Source of the DNA: JAVJRN01 sp040218415
Lineage (GTDB): Bacteria; Bacteroidota; Bacteroidia; Cytophagales; Cyclobacteriaceae
Length of the DNA: 64,000 nt
Direction: 5' to 3'
Assembly (NCBI GenBank): GCA_040218415.1
Contig: JAVJRN010000021.1
Location: forward strand, 1-64,000
Positions 8,758-18,966 of the stretch are shown piece by piece (position 1 is the first letter of the stretch; the number at the start of each line of letters is the position of its first letter). Both the position numbers and the translations under genes were made by a program. A model generated the notes under the pieces. That model did not search any database. It was not told the DNA's origin and saw only the letters and a program-made list of their open reading frames with translations.

Positions 8758-9807
8758 TTAAAAGCTTATTTCTAGTCCAAAAGTCTGATTGATTTCTGTG
8801 AAAGTCTCACCACCACTATAAAAATAGCTGCCACCTTTGAATCGATAATTATAGTGCAACATGAGTGCAGGTAAGTCGGTGATTTTAAGTCCCATTCCTA
8901 AAAATGGAAGTGCGCGGGAATCGTATTTAAAATCGAATAATCCTACATCACCTGATAGCTCTGGTTTAGACAATAACATTCCAACTCTTACGAAGGGTAC
9001 TACCTTAGCATTATTTAGAAAATAGTCATAATGGATCGTGGCGCCATTAACGGCTATTTCTCCTTCCTCGATTTGTAATGGCCCGTTCGGTGTAGCTATT
9101 TCAAGGGTTGAAAAACGTATTTTCCCATGGCTATACCCAACTGAAAATTGAGAGCGTCTAAATTTAAAATTAACAAAAGCCTTAATCCTAACAGATGCCT
9201 GATATTCTGAGACTAGAGGTTGACTATTCATTTCAGCAAATACCATACTTGCACCTATGCCAAATGCCAGAGGTCGACTTTTCCTTTTGAAGACAAAATC
9301 TTTCACTTTTAAGTCATTCTGTTTGTGGTAAGTAATTGACGCTTTGGTTAGATCTGCTTTGGAAAGTGTGGTCATGTCAAATGAACTTACTCCAAACTGC
9401 TCAGCAAAAACAGTTTGATAGTTTTGCTCGGTAAGTAGAATAACTTTAGACTCAATAAATAGGAAAAATTTTGGTTTGCCAAATTCGTCTGAACTTTTAA
9501 AAAGCGAATAATCCCCTAGAAAAAATCGTTTGGCGAGCTTCACCTTTAAATCGTTAGTCGGATCTAAAGAGCTTAAGTTGAAATACCAAGTGGCATCCTT
9601 GTAGACGGAATCAATGTCCGCGACGAGCCATTTCTTTTGCTCTCCTGCTACGTCTACCATTTCTAGTTCCAAGCTCAATACGTTGAAAGGTGGAATTATT
9701 TGACCTATTTCAATCTTATTTTTGAAATATATTTTATCTGCGACCTGGCCGAATGCATTGCACGCGAGAAATAATCCAAGAAGGGCTAGTAGTAGTTCTT
9801 TGCGCAC
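8758..9807 (-). CDS. Exported beta-rich protein, paralogue 3 of 4 (operon head)
   Basis: The 349-residue first gene of the operon. The start is a GTG at 9807, chosen because it gives a complete signal peptide (RKELLLALLGLF to NAFGQ). Family features are DKIYFKNKIEIGQI, VADIDSVYKD and LAKRFFLGDYSLF in the N-terminal part; the C-terminal half has strand-like repeats and ends FGLEISF. A TATATTTG box (9819-9812, minus strand) lies only 5 bases above the GTG, so the message would be almost leaderless if that box is real. Function not recognised. Confidence 0.6.
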   Translation of the reverse strand: MRKELLLALLGLFLACNAFGQVADKIYFKNKIEIGQIIPPFNVLSLELEMVDVAGEQKKWLVADIDSVYKDATWYFNLSSLDPTNDLKVKLAKRFFLGDYSLFKSSDEFGKPKFFLFIESKVILLTEQNYQTVFAEQFGVSSFDMTTLSKADLTKASITYHKQNDLKVKDFVFKRKSRPLAFGIGASMVFAEMNSQPLVSEYQASVRIKAFVNFKFRRSQFSVGYSHGKIRFSTLEIATPNGPLQIEEGEIAVNGATIHYDYFLNNAKVVPFVRVGMLLSKPELSGDVGLFDFKYDSRALPFLGMGLKITDLPALMLHYNYRFKGGSYFYSGGETFTEINQTFGLEISF

Positions 9808-10008
9808 GGCGCAAATATAGAATTATATTCTAGAATCCATATTCATGTAAAGACATTTGCCAAAGTTTATGCGTCGATTATGGTGTGACAAAGCTGGCAC
9901 ACAGTTGTCCCAATTGCCTTTAAAAAAGTATTGCATATTGGTTTAGGACTTTTGGTGTACTAAATGAGCATAGTTTATAATACGCTCGTCAGTGTTAAAA
10001 TCGCTCGG

Positions 10009-11112
10009 CTAAGCCAAAAACTTTATCCTTGTGAAGACATAATCCAACGATTCTTCATTGATAATCATGCGGAAATAGTTGGTATCTGCGAGTTGCTCAG
10101 GCTCATAGCCTGTAGGCCTTAGGTATTTTTTATTGATCTGCCCATCAAACCAATGAACGAGTCTAATCATTCCATTTTCAATTTCTAGGCAGGTCATGCC
10201 TCTTTTGCCAATGACACAGCCAGAGTTGAACAGACATGGAATGTGAAAAATGGTGTTGTATACGTAGCTATCTAAATTAGTCGGCTGATGTGCGCGGTAA
10301 TATTTTTTTAAATCTTTTTTATAGGACTTGATGGCCGTTTTTATCTCGCCCTGTTCTTTCTCCGTCTTGGCATCTAAAAACTCCCGACAGAGTTGCTCTA
10401 TCTTAAATTTCAGTCTTTCGGTTTTGTGCATCGACTCAAATAGTGGCCTATGCGTGTGCCCTATGACTGACACCACTTTACGATAAGCAGAGTAAGCATA
10501 GGCTCTTTTTTCTATTTTGAATTGCTTTCTGCTGCTGTGTGCCACAGAGTAATTTTTAATGCCTAGTGGGTTGGCAAAGTATTTTAGCGTGAGGCCGATC
10601 AGCCGATTGTGGCTCTGAAACTTTTTTGAGGCTTGATGCCCATGGTAAAAAAACAAGTGGTCTCGTTTGTGCTTGAGCTTGAAACCTTCGACATGCTTGT
10701 AGGCAAAAGGTAATTCGGTTTCTTCAAACAGTGACAGATCATGATTGCCGACCGTCTTCACAAGCTTGTTTTTGGCATGGAAAAGATCGAATGTTTCGTA
10801 AATACCTGACCACTTTTCATAGATTTTTTTGACAGAAAAGCGCTGAAGTTCTTCCACGTCACCATTGAGGAGCAAGGAATATTTCCTTTTGAAATAATAG
10901 GTCTCTAATGCCGTTTTAAACAAATGAGCATTGGCCTTGAAATCATCGGTGGAGCCGCCATCGCCCATATGCAAGTCACTGAAAATGACCCATTTGTCCT
11001 TTTTCTTTAACTCGACAGTTTCCGACTTTTCATAGAGCCGGTCGAGATTTTGATAAACGATTTTATTTTCGAGTTTCAAGTGGTTTGATAATGCATGGGA
11101 TCCATGAGACAA
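10009..11112 (-). CDS. Calcineurin-like metallophosphoesterase
   Basis: A 367-residue cytoplasmic enzyme of the metallophosphoesterase superfamily. All five metal motifs are visible: DLH (46-48), GD (84-85), GNHD (122-125), FYHGH (155-159) and GHTHRP (218-223). This set is shared with UDP-2,3-diacylglucosamine hydrolase (LpxH) and with bacterial phosphoesterases of unknown substrate. The extra helical segment around 235-270 and the length exceed LpxH (about 240 residues), so lipid A biosynthesis is not claimed. It stands alone, with about 200 bases on the 3' side and 170 on the 5' side lacking genes. Confidence 0.82.
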   Translation of the reverse strand: MSHGSHALSNHLKLENKIVYQNLDRLYEKSETVELKKKDKWVIFSDLHMGDGGSTDDFKANAHLFKTALETYYFKRKYSLLLNGDVEELQRFSVKKIYEKWSGIYETFDLFHAKNKLVKTVGNHDLSLFEETELPFAYKHVEGFKLKHKRDHLFFYHGHQASKKFQSHNRLIGLTLKYFANPLGIKNYSVAHSSRKQFKIEKRAYAYSAYRKVVSVIGHTHRPLFESMHKTERLKFKIEQLCREFLDAKTEKEQGEIKTAIKSYKKDLKKYYRAHQPTNLDSYVYNTIFHIPCLFNSGCVIGKRGMTCLEIENGMIRLVHWFDGQINKKYLRPTGYEPEQLADTNYFRMIINEESLDYVFTRIKFLA

Positions 11113-11284
11113 TTATACCTATAAGTGCCTTGAAAAGTATGACCGCAAATAAAAGATAAGGCCTCCAAATAAGACACTACATCATAGGCCAAAGTAATAC
11201 CAAAAAACCAAGCAGGCGACATCCTTTGATCTTATCTAATTGTTAAGTCTATATTATTAAGTGTCGTCAAGAAAACCGTTCGGA

Positions 11285-12193
11285 CTACTCCTCTACTAGC
11301 ATCGCCGCACCAAACACGCCGGCACTATCGCCAAGTTCAGGTTTTAAGATTTTGGTTTCAAGCTTATGGTTAAAAATATACTTTTCCAGTTGCTGTGCGC
11401 CTTCCGTATAGAGCAAATCGATGTTACCCACTCCTCCACCGAGGACTACTGCATCAGGATCAATCGCATTGATAATCGAAGAAAGGCCTTTGCCAAAGAA
11501 AGTCAATAATCTTTGAACAACCGTGGTAGATAAAGGATCGGAACCGCTCAGGTGGTCGGCATAGATATCTTTCAATTTTTTATGCTTGCCGGATTGCTCG
11601 AAATAATAACGCTCCAGAGATTTTCCCGAAATAATTGTTTCTACGCATCCTGATTGTCCACAATAACATTTTCCGCCTGACTCATCCAAAAAATTGTGTC
11701 CCCATTCTCCGCCAATACCGTGACGGCCTTCAATGATATGTCCATTGATCACCAATCCTCCTCCTACGCCTGAGCCCATGATGACACCAAACACCACTTT
11801 TGCTCCCGGCAGTTGATTTTTAACTGATCCCATGAGCGTTTCCGCCAAAGCAAAACAGTTTGCATCATTGGCCATTTTGACAGGTATTCCAAGTGCTTTT
11901 TCAAGATTTTCGCGAAAAGGTGTTCCGTTTAAAACAACCGTATTGCTATTTTTCATTAAACCAGAGGCAGGATCGGTCGTTCCCGGTGTACCTATACCAA
12001 TTTTCTCTGGCTTGTATCCGACTTCTTCGCTCATCAAATCAATCAACTTGGCAATCTGACTCACAATATGTTCGTAACCCTGATCTGCTTCCGTTGGGAT
12101 GCGCTTGCGAAGAAGCACTTCAGGCTGCTTTGCTGATTTAAGAATTACCCCTTCAATCTTTGTCCCTCCGAGATCTATCCCCCAAATGCTCAT
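11285..12193 (-). CDS. ROK family sugar kinase (probable glucokinase)
   Basis: A 302-residue ROK kinase that should phosphorylate glucose or a related hexose with ATP in the cytoplasm. The phosphate loop DLGGTK (7-12), the probable catalytic Asp110 in ANDANC, and the ROK zinc signature GGEWGH (161-166) with CYCGQSGC (176-183) are all present. No N-terminal winged helix is present, so it is an enzyme and not a ROK repressor. It closes the six-gene operon that starts at 20661, 6 bases after the GH13 alpha-glucosidase, which fits phosphorylation of glucose released by the GH13 enzymes. Fructose or N-acetylhexosamine cannot be excluded. Confidence 0.85.
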   Translation of the reverse strand: MSIWGIDLGGTKIEGVILKSAKQPEVLLRKRIPTEADQGYEHIVSQIAKLIDLMSEEVGYKPEKIGIGTPGTTDPASGLMKNSNTVVLNGTPFRENLEKALGIPVKMANDANCFALAETLMGSVKNQLPGAKVVFGVIMGSGVGGGLVINGHIIEGRHGIGGEWGHNFLDESGGKCYCGQSGCVETIISGKSLERYYFEQSGKHKKLKDIYADHLSGSDPLSTTVVQRLLTFFGKGLSSIINAIDPDAVVLGGGVGNIDLLYTEGAQQLEKYIFNHKLETKILKPELGDSAGVFGAAMLVEE

Positions 12194-12199
12194 AACTTA

Positions 12200-13870
12200 T
12201 TATTTTATTTTATAAAGTGCAGCTTGCCATGGTTTCAATTTTACTTCTGAATCAGTAAAATCGGGTTCGCTATCCATATTACAAATTATCAATAACTTCT
12301 CTGTTAAATCAAATGCATTTCCCACATTTAATACCGCATCCGTCTTACTCATATTGAATAGAACCAAGTAAGCATTTGTGTCATCATGTCGCCAGTAGGC
12401 AAATATTTGCTTATGATCTAATGCGATATCCGTGTGTTCTCCGTAAACCAATGTCAGATGTTTTTTGCGCAGCGCAACTACTTTTCTGTAAAAATTAAGA
12501 ATGGAATCAGCATCATTTTCCTGAGAAGCCACATTGATTTGGTCAAAGTTCGGATTCAATTTTATCCATGGCTCTCCGGTTGTAAAGCCTGCATATTGCT
12601 GCGTTGACCATTGTATGGGCGTGCGCGCATTGTCTCTGCCTTGAATGTGAATCTGATTCATCAAAGCTTTCAAGTTACCATTTTCGGCGGCTACTTCTTT
12701 GTATACATTGTGCGTTTCAATATCTCTATAATCTTCTATCGATGGGAATGCGACATTGGTCATGCCTATCTCATCACCTTGATAGATGTAGGTGGTTCCT
12801 CTGAGCGAATGAAGAAGCAATGCGAGCGCTTTGGCTGATTCTTTCCAATAAGCTTCATCATCGCCAAATCTTGAGACTATTCTAGGAAAATCGTGATTCC
12901 CTAAGAATATACTGTTCCAGCCCTTTCCGGCAAGCTCCTTTTCCCATCTGGAAAAAACCTTTTTAAAAGTGACCAAATCGTATGGCCGATAATCAAATTT
13001 ACCGCCAGGCCCATGATCGATAAACATATGATCAAAATGGAAAATCATATTCAATTCCTTACGATCTGCCTGCACGTAATCCAAGCCATTTTCCACTGCA
13101 ATTCCTGGGCCTTCGCCTACGGTCAGCATATCGTATTTGGAGATGACTTCCCTATTCATTTCTTGCAGAAATTCATGTACCCTTGTGCCATTGGCGTACA
13201 CTTTTTGGATCGTCGTGTTAAATTCTTTGTACGGCGTATCGTCATAGCCTCGCTTGGAAATCAATGAAATAACATCCATTCGAAAACCGTCAATGCCTTT
13301 GTCGAGCCAGAATTTCATGATGTCGTAAACTTCCTTTCTTACTTCTTCATTTTCCCAGTTGAGGTCAGGTTGTTTTGAAGTAAAAAGTCTTAGAAAATAT
13401 TCGTCCGTCTGCGCATCGTATCTCCAAGCATCCCCGCCAAAAAAGGATTGCCAATTATTGGGAGGGCCACCGTTTACGCCTTTCTTCCAGATATAATAAT
13501 CTCGTTTCGGATTGTCTTTGGAACTTCTCGATTCTACAAACCAAGCATGCTCATCGGAAGTATGATTCACGACCAAGTCCATGACCAGCTTGAGTTCTCG
13601 CTTTTTCATCTCTGACAAAAGCAAATCAAAATCTGCCATGGTGCCAAATTCGGTCATTATTTGGCGGTAATCACTGATATCATAACCGTTATCATCGTTG
13701 GGAGAGCTATATACCGGACAAAGCCAAATAATATCCACACCGAGACTTTTGATATAATCTAACTTTTCGATTATGCCAGCAATGTCGCCGATTCCATCGC
13801 CGTTGCTATCGTTAAAACTTCTTGGGTAAATCTGATACACGATACCCTCTTTCCACCAAATTCTTTCCAT
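12200..13870 (-). CDS. GH13 alpha-glucosidase (oligo-1,6-glucosidase type)
   Basis: A 556-residue cytoplasmic glycoside hydrolase without a signal peptide. The GH13 conserved regions are intact: DLVVNHTSDEH (98-108), FRMDVISL with nucleophile Asp199, acid/base Glu253 in VGEGPG, and GNHD with Asp327. Val after the nucleophile (MDVI) is usual in alpha-1,6-acting members such as oligo-1,6-glucosidase, whereas alpha-1,4 enzymes more often carry Ala or Thr there. It lies between the amylosucrase-like gene (12 bases) and the ROK kinase (6 bases). The likely product is free glucose from an intracellular alpha-glucoside; the natural substrate is not visible from sequence. Confidence 0.88.
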   Translation of the reverse strand: MERIWWKEGIVYQIYPRSFNDSNGDGIGDIAGIIEKLDYIKSLGVDIIWLCPVYSSPNDDNGYDISDYRQIMTEFGTMADFDLLLSEMKKRELKLVMDLVVNHTSDEHAWFVESRSSKDNPKRDYYIWKKGVNGGPPNNWQSFFGGDAWRYDAQTDEYFLRLFTSKQPDLNWENEEVRKEVYDIMKFWLDKGIDGFRMDVISLISKRGYDDTPYKEFNTTIQKVYANGTRVHEFLQEMNREVISKYDMLTVGEGPGIAVENGLDYVQADRKELNMIFHFDHMFIDHGPGGKFDYRPYDLVTFKKVFSRWEKELAGKGWNSIFLGNHDFPRIVSRFGDDEAYWKESAKALALLLHSLRGTTYIYQGDEIGMTNVAFPSIEDYRDIETHNVYKEVAAENGNLKALMNQIHIQGRDNARTPIQWSTQQYAGFTTGEPWIKLNPNFDQINVASQENDADSILNFYRKVVALRKKHLTLVYGEHTDIALDHKQIFAYWRHDDTNAYLVLFNMSKTDAVLNVGNAFDLTEKLLIICNMDSEPDFTDSEVKLKPWQAALYKIK

Positions 13871-13882
13871 AATTGTTAGCTG

Positions 13883-15829
13883 TTACTTTTGATGAATCCA
13901 CACAAACTGATAGGGATCCAGTTGATATTTATCATTATTAAAAAGGATTTTGTTATCAGAAACCTTGTCATAAAGATCTTTTCCAGCATCAAATCCCATG
14001 TATTCTACCATCTCATATTCTAATTGTTCAGAGTGATCGTTGAGGTTGACAACAACCCACGTTTTGTAGGTGTCAAATATGCGAACATAGGACAACAAGT
14101 GTTGATTATGACAATCCACGAGATAACAATTGCCAAAATCCGCAAATTCTGGACTGTTACTTCTAAGCTTCAAAAGGTGACTAATCTGGTGAAAAGTGCT
14201 ATGCTGAGTCGTTCCTAATTTCTTTCTCCGCTCGGCCACCTCCCAAACCATTTTTGGTCGATGCATCCACCGATTGTCCTTGGCTCGAATCGGATCATTC
14301 TCAAAAGAATAATCGTTTAAAGTGGCTAGTTCATCACCCGCGTAAATCACAGGTAAACCGCCATAGGATATGATCACACTATGTAATAAAATTATTCTTT
14401 TGATTGAGAAATCGATTTGACGTTGATCATTTTCAACCATCGCCTTTTCCAATCCTGCCAAAGAAGCCAGACTTCCCGATATTCTTGCATCGCCCTTCTT
14501 TTTATCTTCCATGAATGGGCGACCTCTTCCAAATGACCAGTCAATTTTTCCTGTTAGAAAGTTGATCAAAAATTGGCGATGGTCCCAAGGACTGTAACCC
14601 GCCCATTCCGCATGTTGATCTTCATAACCTAAGCCGATATCATCGTGACATCTGACATAATTAAGCCAGGTTGTTCCTCTGGGCTTGGTCGGAATATTCT
14701 TGATAGTTGTGCTGAGTAGACGGTTATTTTTTGTCGCAATACTGTCCCAAAGCAGTACCATGGTTGTGGCGTTGTAAGCAATATCACATTCGTTACTCGT
14801 GCTGTTTTCATCAACTTTACCGAAATATTTAACTATTTCCGTTGGTGCTACGATCGCTTCCGCTAAAAAAAGTGTGGCCGGGGCGGCAATTTTCGCACAT
14901 GATTTCATGGTTTGGATCAGTAGATGCGCCTCTTCCAAATTTTGGCTATCTGTTCCTATCTTTTTCCACATGAAGGCCAAGGCGTCCAAGCGAATAATAT
15001 CTATTCCCTGATTGGACAGGAAAAGCAGCACATCTACCATTTCAATAAATACCGCCGGATTCGTATAATTCAAATCCCACTGAAAGCTATTAAAAACGGT
15101 CATTACCCACTTATTCAATTCTTCAGAATAGGTAAAATTACCTGGCGAAGTATCAGGAAAAACTTGTGGGAGTGATTGCTCAAATTGATCAGGAATGCCC
15201 CGATCGTCATAGCAATAGTAATAATCTTGATAGGTTTTGTCGCCATTTTTGGCCCTCTCCGCCCATTCATGCTGGTCTGACGTGTGATTGAGCACAAAAT
15301 CTATCATCAGCAACATATTCTTCTTTTTCAACTTATCAGAGAGTTGATTAAACTCCTCCATGGTGCCGATAGCCGGCTCGATCTGCCTGTAATCAGATAC
15401 TGCATAGCCGCCATCATTGTCATTTGGTGGCGACTTAAGTATTGGCATGAGATGAAGTAGGTTTACGCCAAGTTCTTCAAAGTAATCTAGCTTTTTACTC
15501 AGACCATTAAGGTCTCCTGCAAAGCGATCGACATACAACATCATTCCAGCGATTTGCTCACTTAAAAACCATTGTGGGTTTTCTTCACGCTTATCGTCAA
15601 GTTTTTTTAAATCGCTTTTTCTCTCTTGATGGTTTTTGTGAAGTACATCAACGAGTTTTTCGATATGCTGCCATACATCGTCTCTGTAAGGATAAAGTCG
15701 ATGAAAATTTTCAAATATATCTCCAAATTGAACTTTGAGTCTTTCTATGAATTTTGGGTCATAACTTTTAGCCTTATCTGCTTTTAAAATTTGGTCTAAA
15801 AGCATTGCCGATTTACTATTTCCACTCAT
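13883..15829 (-). CDS. Amylosucrase-like GH13 enzyme (GH13_4 type)
   Basis: A 648-residue cytoplasmic protein closely patterned on amylosucrase: an all-helical N-terminal domain (to about 90), YVDRFAGDLNGL (99-110), DGGYAVSDYR (139-148), NHTSDQHEWA (181-190), nucleophile Asp282 in RLDALAF, acid/base Glu324 in LAEAIV, and HDDIG (395-399). Amylosucrase makes alpha-glucan from sucrose; relatives in the same subfamily hydrolyse or phosphorolyse sucrose and other glucosides. No sucrose-specific partner such as fructokinase is obvious. Its neighbours GlpD and GlpK (6 bases away) suggest a glycerol-containing substrate, which is inference. Confidence 0.82.
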   Translation of the reverse strand: MSGNSKSAMLLDQILKADKAKSYDPKFIERLKVQFGDIFENFHRLYPYRDDVWQHIEKLVDVLHKNHQERKSDLKKLDDKREENPQWFLSEQIAGMMLYVDRFAGDLNGLSKKLDYFEELGVNLLHLMPILKSPPNDNDGGYAVSDYRQIEPAIGTMEEFNQLSDKLKKKNMLLMIDFVLNHTSDQHEWAERAKNGDKTYQDYYYCYDDRGIPDQFEQSLPQVFPDTSPGNFTYSEELNKWVMTVFNSFQWDLNYTNPAVFIEMVDVLLFLSNQGIDIIRLDALAFMWKKIGTDSQNLEEAHLLIQTMKSCAKIAAPATLFLAEAIVAPTEIVKYFGKVDENSTSNECDIAYNATTMVLLWDSIATKNNRLLSTTIKNIPTKPRGTTWLNYVRCHDDIGLGYEDQHAEWAGYSPWDHRQFLINFLTGKIDWSFGRGRPFMEDKKKGDARISGSLASLAGLEKAMVENDQRQIDFSIKRIILLHSVIISYGGLPVIYAGDELATLNDYSFENDPIRAKDNRWMHRPKMVWEVAERRKKLGTTQHSTFHQISHLLKLRSNSPEFADFGNCYLVDCHNQHLLSYVRIFDTYKTWVVVNLNDHSEQLEYEMVEYMGFDAGKDLYDKVSDNKILFNNDKYQLDPYQFVWIHQK

Positions 15830-15835
15830 GGATGA

Positions 15836-17482
15836 CTACTCAAAATTGCTTGCTACGTTCATACCATGCGCTAACCATTTTAGCTCTTGTTTTTTTCTTG
15901 CTTTGTCCCAACCAAAAGTTTTACTCATGACTTCCGTTACCGGATCAATAAGTTTGGGGATTGATTTAATGTTAAAATATAGCCTTCCAGTACGTCGCTC
16001 AAAAAAATCAAGTAAGGAATGTACCGCTTCATTTTCTATCGTAAAATGCAGCTCTGCAAGCGCCAGTTTAATCTCTGGATCTTTGGATTTTTGCTTATCA
16101 AAATTGCTCAGAATATCATCCGATTGTCGCCCATAATTGCTGGTGAGGTATTCCCCATAATAGGTATCCAAACCTAGTTTCTCTACCTCATTTTTAAGTC
16201 TGGATTCGTATTTTAATACATCAGCATCGCTTTTAAAACCTGCTCCTGTCAACATCAACTTATCTGTTGAACAGGGTTTTATGGCACTTCCTGTTTGTTT
16301 TTGTATTCGCTCTCCAAGTTTATCGACGATTCTTTCCGCCATTTTTCTATAGCCAGTAAGTTTCCCTCCAGCAATAGAAAGGAGTCCAGTTTCTGATTCA
16401 AAAATTTCATCTTTTCTTGATAGCTGAGAGGCGGATTTTCCTTCCTCTTCAATCAACGGGCGCAATCCTGCCCAGCTAGATTCTACGTCACTCACGGAAA
16501 TATTAAGACTAGGGAAGATGTGCTTCGTACCGTCTATTAGATATTCCACATCCGCGAGGGACGATCTCACATCATTGATATCTCCATGATAATCCGTATC
16601 CGTAGTTCCTATGTAGGTCACACGATCTCTCGGAATGGCGAAAATCATTCGGCCATCAGGCACATCGAAATAAACCGATTGCTTCACAGGAAATTTATCC
16701 CAAGGAAGCACAATGTGAACTCCTTTGGTAGGATGTAGTTTTTTGCCATGCAAAGATTTGTTTTTGCTTCTCAGCTCATCAACCCATGGACCAGCAGCAC
16801 TAATGACGAAGCTGCTATGCATCTCATAATGCTCTTCGGTCAGATTATCCTTCCAGTGAATCCCAGAAATTTTTCCGTCGGTATAGATGAAGTCAGTGGC
16901 TTCCGCATAATTGATAATGTCAGCATCAAAATTGGATGCGGTTTTTAATATCTCTACGGTCAATCGTGCATCATCCGTGCGATATTCGGCATAAATTCCT
17001 CCACCTTCCATTTTGGATTCGTCCATCAATGGCTCCATTTGCATGGTTTCTTCTTTGGTCAACATTTTACGCTGATCAATTTTTTCCACGCCAGCCAACA
17101 CATCATAGACCATCAATCCTACAGAAGTCATTATTTTACCATAAGTCCCGTCTTTGATCAATGGCAGAAGCATCTTTTCGGACTTTACAAGGTGAGGTGC
17201 CAGACTATGCACAATCGCTCGCTCCTGCCCTACTTCTCTCACCAAGGCAATTTCGAATTGTTTCAAATACCGCAATCCTCCGTGGATAAGTTTGGTAGAC
17301 TTGCTGCTCGTTCCTGAGGCAAAATCGTTTTTTTCGATTAAGGCAACTTCTAGCCCACGAGCCGCTGCGTCGAGCGCAATACCTGCTCCGGTAATCCCTC
17401 CTCCGATCACGATCAAGTCGTAATTCGTGGATTTAAGCCTGTCAATAAGTTTATCTCTATTGTTAGAATTGAATGTATTCAT
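15836..17482 (-). CDS. glpD: Aerobic-type glycerol-3-phosphate dehydrogenase
   Basis: A 548-residue FAD enzyme oxidising glycerol 3-phosphate to dihydroxyacetone phosphate and passing electrons to the quinone pool at the inner membrane. The FAD motif GGGITGAGIALDAAARG (27-43) is followed by SGTSSKSTKLIHGG (56-69), the flavin-binding signature of GlpD/GlpA. A C-terminal capping domain (from about 400) is present. The start shares one base with the glpK stop. Together with GlpK it makes a complete glycerol-to-triose route inside a sugar operon. Confidence 0.92.
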   Translation of the reverse strand: MNTFNSNNRDKLIDRLKSTNYDLIVIGGGITGAGIALDAAARGLEVALIEKNDFASGTSSKSTKLIHGGLRYLKQFEIALVREVGQERAIVHSLAPHLVKSEKMLLPLIKDGTYGKIMTSVGLMVYDVLAGVEKIDQRKMLTKEETMQMEPLMDESKMEGGGIYAEYRTDDARLTVEILKTASNFDADIINYAEATDFIYTDGKISGIHWKDNLTEEHYEMHSSFVISAAGPWVDELRSKNKSLHGKKLHPTKGVHIVLPWDKFPVKQSVYFDVPDGRMIFAIPRDRVTYIGTTDTDYHGDINDVRSSLADVEYLIDGTKHIFPSLNISVSDVESSWAGLRPLIEEEGKSASQLSRKDEIFESETGLLSIAGGKLTGYRKMAERIVDKLGERIQKQTGSAIKPCSTDKLMLTGAGFKSDADVLKYESRLKNEVEKLGLDTYYGEYLTSNYGRQSDDILSNFDKQKSKDPEIKLALAELHFTIENEAVHSLLDFFERRTGRLYFNIKSIPKLIDPVTEVMSKTFGWDKARKKQELKWLAHGMNVASNFE

Positions 17483-18960
17483 TAATCTTTTGCCCAGTTA
17501 AATGTTCGTTCTACTGCCTTTTGCCAAGTTTTATATAACCTGTCTCTGCTCTCTTCGTCTATCTGCGGAGCGAATTTTCGATCTGTTTTCCTTATCTTTT
17601 TGATATCGGCCAGCGTCCATACTCCAGCTTTTAATCCAGCCAGATAAGCCGCCCCAAGTGCCGTTGATTCGGTGATGACTGGCCTATCGACTTCTACTCC
17701 CAATATATCCGCCTGAAATTGCATGAGATAGTTGTTTGCTGTTGCACCTCCATCGACCATAAGGCATGACAGCTCAATTCCAGAATCTTGCTCCATCGCC
17801 GTTCTTACATCTCGTGTTTGATAAGCAATAGAGTCCAAAGCCGCCTTAATCAAATGTTCTTTACCTGTGTCGCGGGTCAAGCCAAATATGGCACCTCTGG
17901 AATATTGATCCCAGTAAGGTGCGCCCAAACCAGCAAAGGCAGGTACTAAAACTACATCATGTGTATTCACTTTGTTTGCGAAATACTCAGAATCCTTGGC
18001 ATCATCTACTATTTTGAGTGCATCACGCAACCATTGAATCGCCGCGCCTGCAATGAAAATGCTACCCTCCAAGGCGTAAGTCAGTGCTCCATCGTGACTA
18101 CATGCCATGGTTGTCAACAGTCCATGTTTTGATTCTTCACACACATTTCCGGTGTTCATCAACATAAAACAACCCGTGCCATAGGTATTTTTGGCTTCTC
18201 CAGGTTCAAAACACGCTTGACCAAACAACGCTGATTGTTGATCTCCTGCGATACCTAAAATCGGGATTTTGGTTCCTTTGAGGTCATAATCTCCAAAATG
18301 ATACGCCGATGGGTGTGCCTCTGGCAACATAGACTTAGGCACTTCTAACAATTCCAACAACTCATCGTCCCATTTATTTTCACGGATGTTATAAAGCATC
18401 GTTCGTGAAGCATTGGTATAGTCAGTCACATGCGCTGCTCCTTTGGTCATTTTCCAAACAAGCCAACTATCTACCGTTCCGAAACACAGCTCGCCATTGT
18501 CGGCGCGCTTTTGCAGTCCGTCGATATTTTGCAGCATCCAACGAATTTTAGTTCCAGAAAAATAAGAATCAATGACCAGACCTGTTTTTTCTCTCACTTT
18601 ATCAGAAAGCCCTTTTTGCTTAAGGCTGTCGCAAAAATCTGAGGTGCGCTTATCCTGCCATACAATGGCATTATGCACAGGTTCGCCCGTCTTTCGATCC
18701 CAAATGATGGTCGTTTCCCTTTGATTAGTGATCCCAATTCCCTCTATCTCTGAGGTTGAAACGTTGAAATCAGCAATGAGAGATTTGAATACATCTAACT
18801 GGGAAGCCCATATTTCATCAGGGTCATGCTCCACCCAGCCACTTTTAGGGAAAATTTGCGTGAACTCTTTCTGACGTGAACCACATATTTCCCCTTTTTC
18901 ATTAAAAAGTATTGCTCTGGAACTTGTCGTTCCTTGATCTAATGCTACAATAAATGCCAT
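17482..18960 (-). CDS. glpK: Glycerol kinase
   Basis: A 492-residue FGGY kinase that phosphorylates glycerol with ATP. Diagnostic segments are DQGTTSSRAI at the N-terminus (8-17), GITNQRETT (about 75-83), the central GIAGDQQSALFGQ and the C-terminal ATANNYLMQFQAD. Length matches bacterial GlpK. It lies 6 bases after the SGLT-type symporter gene and overlaps glpD by one base. No glycerol facilitator (GlpF) gene is present in the window, so glycerol here probably comes from a glycoside imported by the symporter or by diffusion. Confidence 0.95.
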   Translation of the reverse strand: MAFIVALDQGTTSSRAILFNEKGEICGSRQKEFTQIFPKSGWVEHDPDEIWASQLDVFKSLIADFNVSTSEIEGIGITNQRETTIIWDRKTGEPVHNAIVWQDKRTSDFCDSLKQKGLSDKVREKTGLVIDSYFSGTKIRWMLQNIDGLQKRADNGELCFGTVDSWLVWKMTKGAAHVTDYTNASRTMLYNIRENKWDDELLELLEVPKSMLPEAHPSAYHFGDYDLKGTKIPILGIAGDQQSALFGQACFEPGEAKNTYGTGCFMLMNTGNVCEESKHGLLTTMACSHDGALTYALEGSIFIAGAAIQWLRDALKIVDDAKDSEYFANKVNTHDVVLVPAFAGLGAPYWDQYSRGAIFGLTRDTGKEHLIKAALDSIAYQTRDVRTAMEQDSGIELSCLMVDGGATANNYLMQFQADILGVEVDRPVITESTALGAAYLAGLKAGVWTLADIKKIRKTDRKFAPQIDEESRDRLYKTWQKAVERTFNWAKD

Positions 18961-18966
18961 AATTTT

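Noticed and set aside
10009..11112. LpxH of lipid A biosynthesis
   Set aside because: The metal motifs fit but the protein is over 100 residues longer and has an inserted helical segment, so only the superfamily is called.
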